Below are positions 1 through 7,405 of a stretch of 64,000 nt of DNA, piece after piece; position 1 is the stretch's first letter; each line of letters opens with the position of its first letter. This DNA comes from Bacteroidales bacterium SW299 (GTDB lineage Bacteria > Bacteroidota > Bacteroidia > Bacteroidales > Bacteroidaceae): the NCBI GenBank assembly GCA_019550975.1, contig SDWH01000001.1:1-64000 (forward strand), given 5' to 3'. Under the pieces are notes generated by a model that was not told the origin of the DNA, ran no database searches, and saw nothing but the letters and a program-made list of their open reading frames with translations. The position numbers and the translations under genes are program-made.

Positions 1-80
1 GCTAATTCGCAATACATTGTGTATGAATTAGTTGGCTAATTTTGTTATATTTACTGAATATCCCTTCTTAAATAATACAA

Positions 81-122
81 AAACACCCAATTTTACATTC
101 TTAGGTGTAAAACTGGGTGTTT
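81..122. terminator. Bidirectional terminator-like hairpin at the left flank
   Basis: A 17-bp stem (81-97 with 106-122, one mismatch) closes an 8-nt loop. The stem has A-rich and T-rich outer ends, so it could terminate transcription from either side. It lies 32 nt before the 13-bp core at 155. A similar hairpin sits 35 nt before the matching core at the right end of the ICE. No gene is visible in 1-154; this stretch is outside the ICE as I delimit it. Confidence 0.6.
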
Positions 123-154
123 GTTTTGCAATGTGCTAATTTTCAGCATTTATT

Positions 155-167
155 GCGGAGAGACAGG
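155..167 (+). other. Putative left attachment core (attL) of the ICE
   Basis: The 13 bases GCGGAGAGACAGG recur exactly and in the same orientation at 35911-35923, just outside the IntDOT-like integrase gene. All ICE genes lie between the two copies. The sequence after the left copy resembles a degraded antisense tRNA T-arm, which fits a tRNA-derived integration site. The exact crossover cannot be read without an empty site. Confidence 0.5.
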
Positions 168-230
168 GTTATGAACCTGCTCTCCTATATCCTTGAAATT
201 CAATTCGTTATCAAAATGTCAATGCCTTAG

Positions 231-274
231 GGGGTACAACTTAGGTTACAAAAAAGACTGAATTTTGTCTGTTC
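231..274 (+). repeat. Left-end arm-type site candidates
   Basis: A 22-bp segment at 231-252 (GGGGTAC, then TTAGGTTA, then AAA) matches 35766-35787 at 19 of 22 positions in direct orientation. A second 10-bp match, TTGTCTGTTC at 265-274, recurs at 35874-35883. Both pairs lie inside the two 13-bp cores, where integrase arm-type sites would be expected. The arm-site role is inferred. Confidence 0.4.
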
Positions 275-363
275 TTGGCTTTTAGTTGTCTGCCTAAAAC
301 TTCGGTTCAAAGATACAATTTGTTTTTGATTCGCGCAAATATCTGATAATAATTATTTCCCAG

Positions 364-416
364 TTAGTGCAAGGTGCAAGCTATATATATAAATATAGAC
401 TTGCACCTTGCACTAA
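364..416. promoter_or_regulatory. Large palindromic operator upstream of tetR-family gene
   Basis: Perfect 17-bp inverted repeats (364-380 and 400-416) flank a 19-bp AT-only-like spacer. Each arm holds two tandem half-sites, GTGCAAG-GTGCAAG on the left and CTTGCAC-CTTGCAC on the right, giving four half-sites. It lies 68 bp before the TetR-family gene, so autoregulation is the simplest reading. A transcribed hairpin is the alternative. Confidence 0.55.
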
Positions 417-483
417 AAAATTACTGGCACACAAATGTTTGAAAACAGAAAATCCGTATCTTCGTGATTGAAATTGAAAATGG

Positions 484-1101
484 ATGCGTATGTTTACCAA
501 CAGGGAAGAAGTATTGGAAAATGCTTTGCGAGTATTCGCAAAAATGAACTATGAGAAAGCAAGCCAGATGGAAATAGCCAAAGCCTGCGGTCTGTCAAAA
601 GCAGGACTGGTCTATTATTACCCGTTCAAGCTGGACTTGTTCGTAGCGGTCGTGGACAAATATATATTCCACACCCAACAGTTAGAAAACAAGTTCCAGT
701 TCACGGCAAGTTCGTTCTCGGAATTTATCGACCAGTATGTAACTGGGGTGGAAAATACCATGAACAGCCTTGTGAGCCTGCTCGATGACGGGAACAATCC
801 CTATGGGTGCAGCTTCAATTTCTACTACTACCACTTGCTGATGCAGGTACGGTTATATTATCCCAATGCAGAAAAGAAGATAGCCTCCATATTTGAACAG
901 AACTATCAGTTATGGAAGTCTGCCATCCAAAGAGCAAAAGAAAAGGGAGAAATCCGACAGGATGTAAATGTGGAAGAAACCGCTTCGGTGTTCTGGCAAG
1001 TCTTTTTCGGTTTTTCTTTTGAACAGTCATTCTTTCAAGGGGTGAACATAAAGCAACTGGAACAAAAACTACATTCCATTTACTCTTTGTTGAAAGCCTG
1101 A
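484..1101 (+). CDS. TetR/AcrR-family transcriptional regulator
   Basis: This 205-residue protein has the normal TetR length and layout. An N-terminal helix-turn-helix occupies about residues 8-55, with the recognition part reading GLSKAGLVYYYP. A helical ligand or dimerisation domain follows. ATG at 484 is used; a second in-frame ATG at 490 is also possible. The gene sits just inside the left end of the ICE, with a four-half-site palindrome upstream and the cassette recombinase 134 bp downstream on the same strand. It may repress itself and perhaps the recombinase, but the ligand and true targets cannot be read. Confident in family, not in role. Confidence 0.85.
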   Translation: MRMFTNREEVLENALRVFAKMNYEKASQMEIAKACGLSKAGLVYYYPFKLDLFVAVVDKYIFHTQQLENKFQFTASSFSEFIDQYVTGVENTMNSLVSLLDDGNNPYGCSFNFYYYHLLMQVRLYYPNAEKKIASIFEQNYQLWKSAIQRAKEKGEIRQDVNVEETASVFWQVFFGFSFEQSFFQGVNIKQLEQKLHSIYSLLKA

Positions 1102-1179
1102 AACCGGGCTTTCAATGCAAACCTACAACCGCATATCATTCTTGTAAGCAGTTTTAACACAACAAAACCAACCGACCGA

Positions 1180-1210
1180 TTTGTTTTTATTTTCCTTTTC
1201 TCTATATTTG
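1180..1210 (+). promoter_or_regulatory. Bacteroidales promoter for the cassette recombinase
   Basis: A TTTG box at 1180-1183 and TATATTTG (TAnnTTTG) at 1203-1210 are separated by 19 nt, matching the Bacteroidales -33/-7 consensus. The start codon of the recombinase is 26 nt downstream of the -7 box. Confidence 0.65.
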
Positions 1211-1235
1211 TAGCAACGATTTTATTTTCAGCTAC

Positions 1236-2342
1236 ATGGACAATGTTCAAAAACAGAGAGGAAATGTCGTGCTTTACAAGGAGCAAAAGGACGGTACGGA
1301 CTACATACGGGTAGAGTATGCAGAAAACGGGGAAATCTCCTTACTACTCTCCCAAGATAAAGCCGTGGAAATGGCTGGCAACGGTTCTGCCTACATAACG
1401 GCGGAAACATTCAAGCTATCGGATTTCTACGACCGTTATTCTCCCTATGCTTACATTGATTACAGCCGGGTGTACGTGCGGCATCCCAAACCCACAAGAG
1501 AATACACGCTACCGGAAGGCTATCTTGAACTTTTGGAACAGAAACGGTACAGCCCATCGACCATAAAAACCTATCGAGCCTATTTCAGCGACTTCATGGA
1601 ATACCACAAAGGACGTAACATTGACCGTCTGAAAGTGGCAGACATCAACAGGTACATTCTCTACCTCGTGAACGAAAAGAAAATTTCCGTATCACAACAG
1701 AATATGCGCATCAACGCCATCAAGTTCTATTACGAGCAAGTGAAAGGCGGAAAACGGCAATACTACGGTGGCATTACACGGGCAAAAGAGTATAAGACAA
1801 TCCCGGAGGTATTGAGCAAGAACGAGATAAAACGCATTCTTGACCAGCTATCCAACATCAAGCATCGCTGTATGATTTCCTTAGTTTATTCTGCCGGATT
1901 GCGGCGTAGTGAACTGCTGAACCTCACACCCAAAGACATCAACAGTGAAACGATGTCTGTGCGTATCATGGGTAAAGGAAAGAAATGCCGCTATTCGCTG
2001 CTTTCGCCCAAACTACTGGAAGAACTGCGGCTGTATTTTCGTGAATACCGCCCGAAAAAATGGCTGTTTGAAGGCGAAACGCCCGGAGTTCAATACTCGG
2101 CAAGCGCATTGGTGAAAGTGCTGAAAGAAGCCGCACAACGTGCGGGCATCAAGCATCGGGTACATGTACACATGTTGCGCCATTCATTTGCGACCCATCT
2201 GCTGGAACAAGGAACAGACCTACATACGATACAGGAACTGTTAGGGCACAATGATATAAAGACCACAGCTATATATCTTCATACCTCGAATGCACATAAA
2301 GCTAAAATTCCAAACCCGCTTGATTCGTTGGATGATTCATAG
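1236..2342 (+). CDS. XerD/IntI-like tyrosine recombinase of the cassette array
   Basis: A 368-residue tyrosine recombinase. Residues 1-90 or so are an extension not seen in XerC/D. A SAM-like core-binding domain (from about YLELLEQKRYSPSTIKTY) and a catalytic domain follow. Catalytic motifs are complete: Arg in AGLRRSELL, Lys in GKGKK, HMLRH, LLGHND and the Tyr in TAIYLHT. The C-terminus NPLDSL resembles the end of IntI/XerD proteins, but the extra domain typical of integron IntI is absent. It heads a same-strand array of small AT-rich genes separated by hairpin repeats. That is the arrangement of rAID recombinases, so it is probably the enzyme that captures or shuffles the cassettes. Confidence 0.85.
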   Translation: MDNVQKQRGNVVLYKEQKDGTDYIRVEYAENGEISLLLSQDKAVEMAGNGSAYITAETFKLSDFYDRYSPYAYIDYSRVYVRHPKPTREYTLPEGYLELLEQKRYSPSTIKTYRAYFSDFMEYHKGRNIDRLKVADINRYILYLVNEKKISVSQQNMRINAIKFYYEQVKGGKRQYYGGITRAKEYKTIPEVLSKNEIKRILDQLSNIKHRCMISLVYSAGLRRSELLNLTPKDINSETMSVRIMGKGKKCRYSLLSPKLLEELRLYFREYRPKKWLFEGETPGVQYSASALVKVLKEAAQRAGIKHRVHVHMLRHSFATHLLEQGTDLHTIQELLGHNDIKTTAIYLHTSNAHKAKIPNPLDSLDDS

Positions 2343-2453
2343 GGTGCAGCTATTAGAGATTAGGAAACACACCTGCCGGGTGTCGGTTATCGAAATATCC
2401 TACACCTAAAGGTGCATTTATAAACAAATTAACATCAAAAACAGTGTACCATA
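2343..2453 (+). other. attI-like region between recombinase and first cassette
   Basis: This 111-bp gap has two short inverted repeats: ACACC/GGTGT at 2369-2383 and CACCT/AGGTG at 2403-2414. Between them lies a GGTTATCGAAATATCC segment. It has the position an integron-type primary insertion site would have. Its sequence differs from the four downstream repeats, as attI sites differ from attC sites. Function is inferred from position only. Confidence 0.35.
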
Positions 2454-3176
2454 ATGGAAACAAGAGATAAACTTTTTACCGAAGAACAGTATATAAAGCA
2501 ATTGGCTAAGTATACTACCAGAATAGAAAAACTTAATAGTATGATAGAACAATCAGAAAAAGATGGTGATGAGATTAGCCCTGATTTGTATGGACGTTTA
2601 TTTGATTGTAGAGTTTATACTATCGTAACTATGTATTCTATGGGGGAGAATTTAGAATCTATAGAATCCAATTATATTTTAACAATCAATGTTTTAGAAA
2701 AATGCTGGACTCCGTATGGCTATTATGTTCAGATGTTATGGTTGCTTTCAATAGGAATCATGTTGGAGTATGATAATAATGTTATTGATAAACTCCGCGT
2801 ACTTATAGACATGAAAGAAGTTAAAGACCGTGTTTATGATGTATTGCTGAATTACCGTTTCCCGGAACGGAAGGAAATGGCGGATTGTGTGTTTGATGCT
2901 GTGCCTTATCGGGCAATCTTGGAAGTGTCGGATTTGGCTAAAACAAACAAGCTTCAAGCGACGAAGCGATTGGAAAAGTATCTAAAAAGGGAATGGTATC
3001 GAGGACATTCCGATTGTGCTTGGCATGACGACCACAAATATGGTATAATACATGATGGATATTGGAGTTTTGAGAGCGGTGCATTGGTCAAGGTTTTGGG
3101 GCTGGATGATAGCAGCCTGAAAGGGTTGCCATATTATCCATACGATATGGTACACTGGAGTGAGAATAAAATATGA
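2454..3176 (+). CDS. PoNi-like immunity protein (DUF1910/DUF1911)
   Basis: A 240-residue soluble, mainly helical protein. The C-terminal third carries the signature of PoNe-immunity (PoNi, DUF1911) proteins: WYRGHSDCAWHDDH, then HDGYWSFESGALVKVLGLDD and LPYYPYD. PoNi proteins neutralise PoNe DNase toxins delivered by type VI secretion or contact-dependent systems. No cognate toxin gene is nearby, which makes this an orphan immunity gene. It is the first cassette after the recombinase, starts 111 bp downstream of it, and ends 1 bp before a hairpin repeat. Base composition is visibly more AT-rich than the transfer genes, suggesting separate acquisition. Confidence 0.75.
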   Translation: METRDKLFTEEQYIKQLAKYTTRIEKLNSMIEQSEKDGDEISPDLYGRLFDCRVYTIVTMYSMGENLESIESNYILTINVLEKCWTPYGYYVQMLWLLSIGIMLEYDNNVIDKLRVLIDMKEVKDRVYDVLLNYRFPERKEMADCVFDAVPYRAILEVSDLAKTNKLQATKRLEKYLKREWYRGHSDCAWHDDHKYGIIHDGYWSFESGALVKVLGLDDSSLKGLPYYPYDMVHWSENKI

Positions 3177-3177
3177 T

Positions 3178-3223
3178 GTTAACGAAGCAGGATAACGGCA
3201 AGCCGTTCCCTGCTGAACCATTA
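3178..3223 (+). repeat. attC-like hairpin repeat 1
   Basis: Begins GTTAAC and ends GAACCATTA. Inside are nested inverted repeats GCAGG/CCTGC and AACGG/CCGTT around a small loop, with unpaired bases between the stems. Closely related to the repeat at 4892-4939. It separates cassettes 1 and 2. Confidence 0.65.
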
Positions 3224-3239
3224 TGAACAGTAGCAATAT

Positions 3240-3599
3240 ATGATACATAGAATATTAGGATATTTATGGTATAAGACAGAATACTTAATCCGACATTCAG
3301 ATTCTTGGCATGTCCCAGATGTGTTAAGTATTGTAATTATATTTTACGGAGTAGATATAGCTTTGATATATTGGGCAGCTACAAGTGTTAATCCGGGACC
3401 ACTTTTTCTGCTTGCCTTTCCTCTTGTATGGATTATTCTGTATATTTATTATCATTATAAACGACGGTATTTGAAAATTCGAGAGGACGAATCGTATAAG
3501 AAATATTCCAATGTATGGGCTATTCTATTTTTAATATTACCGTTTATTATTCTAATTGTATTGCTGTTTATGGCAGATAAATTTTATATGCCATATTAA
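3240..3599 (+). CDS. Small membrane protein cassette (candidate immunity)
   Basis: A 119-residue protein with about three hydrophobic segments (around residues 25-47, 50-70 and 90-112) and a basic/acidic loop KRRYLKIREDESYKKY between the second and third. I do not recognise a family. Multi-pass membrane proteins of this size are common immunity partners for pore-forming or inner-membrane toxins, and the position inside the cassette array supports that guess. ATG at 3240 lies 17 bp after the preceding repeat. A second related repeat follows about 20 bp after the stop codon. Confidence 0.6.
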   Translation: MIHRILGYLWYKTEYLIRHSDSWHVPDVLSIVIIFYGVDIALIYWAATSVNPGPLFLLAFPLVWIILYIYYHYKRRYLKIREDESYKKYSNVWAILFLILPFIILIVLLFMADKFYMPY

Positions 3600-3621
3600 T
3601 CTTTTATAATAAAATAAGTTC

Positions 3622-3669
3622 ATAACAAGGTTGAGATAACAGCTAACGCTGTTTCTCACCAAACCATTA
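3622..3669 (+). repeat. attC-like hairpin repeat 2
   Basis: Starts ATAACAAGGTTGAGA and ends AAACCATTA. Stems AACAGC/GCTGTT and GAGA/TCTC, with GGT/ACC outside, close a four-base loop. Near-identical to the repeat at 4201-4249, but with different stem bases from those at 3178 and 4892. Confidence 0.65.
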
Positions 3670-3695
3670 TCAATAATTATAATTCTCTTAGTATT

Positions 3696-4160
3696 ATGGA
3701 AAATAAATTATCACCAAATAATCCAATCATTTTATGGGCAAATGAAATTAGTCCATACTATAAAAATAAGGATTACGAAAAAGTTTTATCTATTGATAAA
3801 AAAATTTGGGATGAATTAGAGGAACCTAAGTTATCGCAAGAATTAGCTTTTCATGTGTTATTAGATATTGTTGTCATTTATATTACATTAAATGATTTTG
3901 AAAGCGCCCAATATTGGGGAAATATTCTTGATAAATATAATTATGTAGAAAGTGGACGTTTTGACTCTGGCCAAAAAGATTATTTTGTCGGAATCGTTTA
4001 TTTTGAAAGGAAAGAATATCAGAAAGCATTTGAATATTTTTCAAACGCTAAAGCCAAGTCTCGAGGAAGATGTTTCAAAATGGTATGGGGAGAAAAATAC
4101 TCACAGGCTTATAAAGAACTGCTCATGAAGTTTGGTAAGAAATCCACTAAAAAGAGATAA
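3696..4160 (+). CDS. TPR-like helical cassette protein
   Basis: A 154-residue, soluble, helix-rich and very AT-rich gene. The pattern around residues 100-125 (YFVGIVYFERKEYQKAFEYF) looks like a tetratricopeptide helix pair, and the middle of the protein (residues 45-80) may hold another. The C-terminus is lysine-rich. Helical-repeat proteins are frequent among immunity proteins in such arrays, but no specific family is recognised. ATG at 3696 follows a repeat by 26 bp. The next repeat begins about 40 bp after the stop. Confidence 0.6.
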   Translation: MENKLSPNNPIILWANEISPYYKNKDYEKVLSIDKKIWDELEEPKLSQELAFHVLLDIVVIYITLNDFESAQYWGNILDKYNYVESGRFDSGQKDYFVGIVYFERKEYQKAFEYFSNAKAKSRGRCFKMVWGEKYSQAYKELLMKFGKKSTKKR

Positions 4161-4200
4161 TCTCTATGTGAATATTATTCCATTTAATAACAATATATTG

Positions 4201-4249
4201 ATAACAAGGTCGAGCCAACAGCTGAACGCTGTTCCTCACCAAACCATTA
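4201..4249 (+). repeat. attC-like hairpin repeat 3
   Basis: Starts ATAACAAGGTCGAG and ends AAACCATTAA. Stems AACAGC/GCTGTT and GAG/CTC flank a five-base loop. Same subfamily as the repeat at 3622-3669; the differences are mostly at unpaired positions, and outer bases are conserved. Confidence 0.65.
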
Positions 4250-4272
4250 ATGTTCGACTTAAAAAAGTAAAT

Positions 4273-4890
4273 ATGAAGATAATAAATTGGACATTACTTT
4301 TTCTTGCAGCGTTTTTTTGTTGCTTTGATAGCGTGAAAGCAAATCCATTGCGGCAAGATACTATACGGGATGTAACCTATCAACTTTATCCATTGGGGGT
4401 TGCCTGCCGTGACAATGACATGGCAACCATAAAACGGTTGCTGGCAGGAAAAGATGAACCTATGGCAATGAGTAACGATTTTTATGAGTTTGACATATTC
4501 TATACGGCGATTTACTTTGATAAAGAGGATGTACTGAAATATGCCCTTACCAGGTATAAGGACATTAATAACAGATTATATAGTGACGAATATGGGCTGA
4601 CGCTCCTGACATATGCCTGTAAATTGTCTAATGTGAAGTTAGCCCGCATATTGCTGGAACATGGCATTGATGTAAACGGTTACCAAAGTCCATACGATAC
4701 ATATAAAGTATATCCGATTATGGAAGCCATTGCCAATAATAACATTGAATTGGTAAAGTTGCTTTTAGAATATCATGCAGATCTTAATATAAAAGATAGT
4801 AACGGCAACACCCCTCTTGCTTTAGCAAAGGAAATAGGTGCAAAAGAAGTAGAAGATTTGCTTTTAATGGACGGAACAACAAAAAAATAA
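4273..4890 (+). CDS. Secreted ankyrin-repeat protein cassette
   Basis: A 205-residue protein starting at ATG 4273. An in-frame extension to 4132 would overlap the previous gene and the hairpin repeat, so it is rejected. The N-terminus MKIINWTLLFLAAFFCCFDSV is a signal peptide. The mature part contains ankyrin-type repeats, seen in YGLTLLTYACKLSNVKLARILLEHGIDVNG and in IELVKLLLEYHADLNIKDSN followed by GNTPLALAKE. Periplasmic ankyrin proteins serve as immunity proteins in other polymorphic toxin systems. No toxin partner is present. The gene ends 1 bp before the next repeat. Confidence 0.7.
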   Translation: MKIINWTLLFLAAFFCCFDSVKANPLRQDTIRDVTYQLYPLGVACRDNDMATIKRLLAGKDEPMAMSNDFYEFDIFYTAIYFDKEDVLKYALTRYKDINNRLYSDEYGLTLLTYACKLSNVKLARILLEHGIDVNGYQSPYDTYKVYPIMEAIANNNIELVKLLLEYHADLNIKDSNGNTPLALAKEIGAKEVEDLLLMDGTTKK

Positions 4891-4891
4891 T

Positions 4892-4939
4892 GCTAACAAC
4901 GCAGGATAACGGACAAGCCGTTCCCTGCTGAACCATTAT
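4892..4939 (+). repeat. attC-like hairpin repeat 4
   Basis: Begins GCTAACAACGCAGG and ends GAACCATTA. Stems GCAGG/CCTGC and AACGG/CCGTT match the repeat at 3178-3223, with a slightly larger loop. It is the last repeat of the array. Confidence 0.65.
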
Positions 4940-4957
4940 AACGAAGCCCCCAAAATT

Positions 4958-5506
4958 ATGAACGGAACAAAAAAACATTCTTTCTATTTGTTAGTGATTT
5001 GTACGGTTGTCATGTTTGGCATTGCGGCATATCTTCTGGTTTCGGGCGGCAGCAGTCACGGAACTATTTGGGGCGGTCGCTATGGTGATAAGTTGGAAGG
5101 GACAATCAACGGATATGGAGTTCTTATGATAGCTGTTGGCATGCTTTTTTACACCCTCTTATGGAGGTGGCAGAACAGGCAGAAAGGCTTTTCCATTTCA
5201 ATGGGAGAAGTGGAAAACATTATTATAGGTCATGCAGACGCCAAACAAGTCAAAGAGTTACTTTCCTCAGAATATTGGAATGTAAAAATTCTCTTGTTTG
5301 TGAAGAACAACGCCAATGGACATATCTTGCAAATGAGTAGAATTGATACAGAGAAAATCCGGATATGTTTATCTATTAAAAACAGCACCTATCAACTTGC
5401 GGATTTTTCCCATAAAGAAGCACTGTTTTCTTCAAGGCAAACGAATGAAGTGGTGGATGATTATTTCCGTTCATCCAATCTTTTAACAGAAAAGAAGTAT
5501 GTGTGA
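4958..5506 (+). CDS. Two-TM membrane protein, last cassette of the array
   Basis: A 182-residue protein with hydrophobic segments at about residues 9-28 and 52-68 and a cytoplasmic C-terminal domain of roughly 110 residues. The family is not recognised. ATG at 4958 lies 18 bp after the last hairpin repeat. No repeat follows: its stop codon overlaps the GTG start of the AraC-type gene. It may be the distal cassette whose own recombination site has been lost, or a gene fixed at the array boundary. An immunity role is inferred only from position. Confidence 0.6.
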   Translation: MNGTKKHSFYLLVICTVVMFGIAAYLLVSGGSSHGTIWGGRYGDKLEGTINGYGVLMIAVGMLFYTLLWRWQNRQKGFSISMGEVENIIIGHADAKQVKELLSSEYWNVKILLFVKNNANGHILQMSRIDTEKIRICLSIKNSTYQLADFSHKEALFSSRQTNEVVDDYFRSSNLLTEKKYV

Positions 5507-6372
5507 AAGAAACAACAATAATAGAAGATATGGAACATCGAATTACATCACTACTGCTGCCCGCTCCTGAAACGGAGTTGGAAACATCCAGCAAGGAATT
5601 GGACAACAAGGTAACATGGTTGTTACACAACAACCGGAAGATGGACAACTATTTGAAACTGGAAACATTCAGCAAGGACGAACGTCTGTGCGGTTACGTG
5701 TGCGACACGCTCCGAAGCCTGCCGGAAACCCCGACACTGGCGGCATACAAGGACTACAAGGCAATCATTGTCCTGCTTGGCATATCCACCACGCACTATG
5801 CCATCTTGGACGAACTGGCTGAACAACACCGCAAGCGGAACGACATCCCGGAGCTGACCGCCTACTGTGATGCCCTCCACTGGATGCGACCGGGACGGCA
5901 ATACCTCTGCAACGTATATAATACCGTATGTCATGCTTTCCATCTGCTACGAAGAAACCCGGTGAGGGACAACCGTCTGCTGATTACGGAACAGGAATTG
6001 CGTCACGCTGAACGAATGTTGCCGGAACTGGGCAAGCAAACATTCATCGAAATGGTTCGGATGAAAGGTTATAAAATATATAATGCCGAAGAGCTTGCCG
6101 AAAAGTGCGGTATGGAATACGGATCTTTCCGGCGTAAGATGAAAAAGGTTACCGGATATACCGCCAAACAGTGGGTAATAAAGGAACGGGCAAAAGACGT
6201 GGAACATTACCTGATGAATACCAGCTTCACACTTACCGAAGTAGCGTTTACAACCGGATTCGCATCCACATCGAACCTGAACGACTTTTGCCGGGCTTAC
6301 CTGCTTGATACACCGGGAGAAATCCGAAGGAAAGCGCAGGAAACAAGAAAATGCACAGATATAAGAATGTAA
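5503..6372 (+). CDS. AraC-family transcriptional regulator
   Basis: A 289-residue protein whose last 100 residues form the double helix-turn-helix of AraC/XylS regulators (YNAEELAEKCGMEYGSFRRK, then FTLTEVAFTTGFASTSNLND and a RAYLLDTPGEIR tail). The N-terminal 180 residues are helical and are not a cupin. The annotated GTG at 5503 overlaps the stop of the previous gene by 4 bp; ATG at 5530 is an alternative. It lies directly upstream of rteC and occupies the place that the RteA/RteB two-component system holds in CTnDOT. It may therefore be the activator of rteC here (inference). Confidence 0.8.
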   Translation: MKETTIIEDMEHRITSLLLPAPETELETSSKELDNKVTWLLHNNRKMDNYLKLETFSKDERLCGYVCDTLRSLPETPTLAAYKDYKAIIVLLGISTTHYAILDELAEQHRKRNDIPELTAYCDALHWMRPGRQYLCNVYNTVCHAFHLLRRNPVRDNRLLITEQELRHAERMLPELGKQTFIEMVRMKGYKIYNAEELAEKCGMEYGSFRRKMKKVTGYTAKQWVIKERAKDVEHYLMNTSFTLTEVAFTTGFASTSNLNDFCRAYLLDTPGEIRRKAQETRKCTDIRM

Positions 6373-6410
6373 TGTAAAAAACGAAGAATAAAATGATTTT
6401 CAGTCGGTTG

Positions 6411-6418
6411 TAACTTTG
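6411..6418 (+). promoter_or_regulatory. -7 promoter box of rteC
   Basis: TAACTTTG matches TAnnTTTG and lies 22 bp before the rteC start. No good TTTG -33 box is at the usual distance, which would fit a promoter needing an activator. Confidence 0.45.
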
Positions 6419-6440
6419 CATCAAATAATGGTTCAAAGTT

Positions 6441-7301
6441 ATGGAAAATATAAAGCCCCTGAAAACATATTTTGCGGAACTCCTGCAACAAACAGAATTA
6501 CAGATACGTGACTATGAGGAAAAAGCGCCTGACATCCTGTCCTTATGCAAGATGGTTGTGGACTACCTGCAAGGCGTGCTGGAGAAACTGAAAGCCTTTA
6601 TCATGGCTTACCGCTTTGAAAGCCCGGAAGAAGAAATACATTTCTTCAAAGCTCAAAAGCCGCTCATAGTAAGCAAAATCATCTATTACAATACTGTCTA
6701 TCGGATAGAACTACGTTTTCCAAGCGGCAGCATGGAAGTCCAGAAAGAATTTATCCTTTCTGAAACCCACAGGCTTTCCGTATTTTTCCACCGCAATTTG
6801 AGTTTCCACGAATATTACCGCACAGATGCCACCTACTTGGATAGCAAATACTTCCTGCGTGGGAAACCTGACATACAGATAATTGTAGATAACTTCTACT
6901 ATGAAACAGACCCACAGTTCAGCACCAGTTACGATTTCAAGGTCGCCAAAATCAGGGCGAACCAACTGCTGGAAATATACCTGACAAACAGGCTGAACGA
7001 ACTGGAACGGCGGGAACAACGGCAAGGGATAAAGAATAATTTTACAGGGAAGCCCATACGCTGGACTGGCACGAAACGGTCATTGGTGGAACTTATCTAC
7101 TCACTGGACACGGCAGGCTGTCTGAACAAGGGAACGGCTGACATAAAGGACATTGTAGCCTACTTTGAAGAAATGCTGGATATAGATTTGGGAGATTTCT
7201 ACCATACCTACATGGAATTGAAAGCCAAGATGAAAGACCGTACCAGCTTCCTTTCCATGCTGAAAGAACGCTTGCTGCAACGTATGGAAGAACAGGATTG
7301 A
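6441..7301 (+). CDS. rteC: RteC-family regulator of ICE excision
   Basis: A 286-residue protein with the overall features of RteC: an N-terminal helical region, then SVFFHRNLSFHEYYR and YLDSKYFLRGKPD in the middle, and a winged-helix-like C-terminus (IRWTGTKRSLVELIYSL). In CTnDOT, RteC activates the excision operon xis2c-xis2d-orf3-exc. Here it is followed by a hairpin terminator and then an HTH protein and a primase/helicase, consistent with control of excision genes. The rteA and rteB genes are absent from the window; the AraC-type gene just upstream may replace them. Confidence 0.85.
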   Translation: MENIKPLKTYFAELLQQTELQIRDYEEKAPDILSLCKMVVDYLQGVLEKLKAFIMAYRFESPEEEIHFFKAQKPLIVSKIIYYNTVYRIELRFPSGSMEVQKEFILSETHRLSVFFHRNLSFHEYYRTDATYLDSKYFLRGKPDIQIIVDNFYYETDPQFSTSYDFKVAKIRANQLLEIYLTNRLNELERREQRQGIKNNFTGKPIRWTGTKRSLVELIYSLDTAGCLNKGTADIKDIVAYFEEMLDIDLGDFYHTYMELKAKMKDRTSFLSMLKERLLQRMEEQD

Positions 7302-7328
7302 GCAATTTCATTTTAACAAAATTTATTT

Positions 7329-7360
7329 CGCCACAGGTGGGTTCGCCTGTGGCGATTTAT
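7329..7360 (+). terminator. Rho-independent terminator after rteC
   Basis: Perfect 9-bp stem CGCCACAGG/CCTGTGGCG (7329-7337 with 7346-7354) around an 8-nt loop, followed by an AT-rich T tract. It separates rteC from the next operon. Confidence 0.75.
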
Positions 7361-7405
7361 TTTTCTGCAACCCCGAATTTTGCAGCGAACCAATTAGTTA
7401 GCGAT

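Noticed and set aside
155-195. Possible tRNA gene on the minus strand
   Set aside because: Only a T-arm-like hairpin with a mismatch and part of an acceptor-like stretch are seen; no anticodon or D arm can be placed. At most it is a tRNA-derived attachment site.
1236-5506. Classical integron with IntI
   Set aside because: The recombinase lacks the extra IntI domain between the catalytic boxes, has a long N-terminal extension, and cassette ends differ from standard attC sites. The rAID interpretation fits better.
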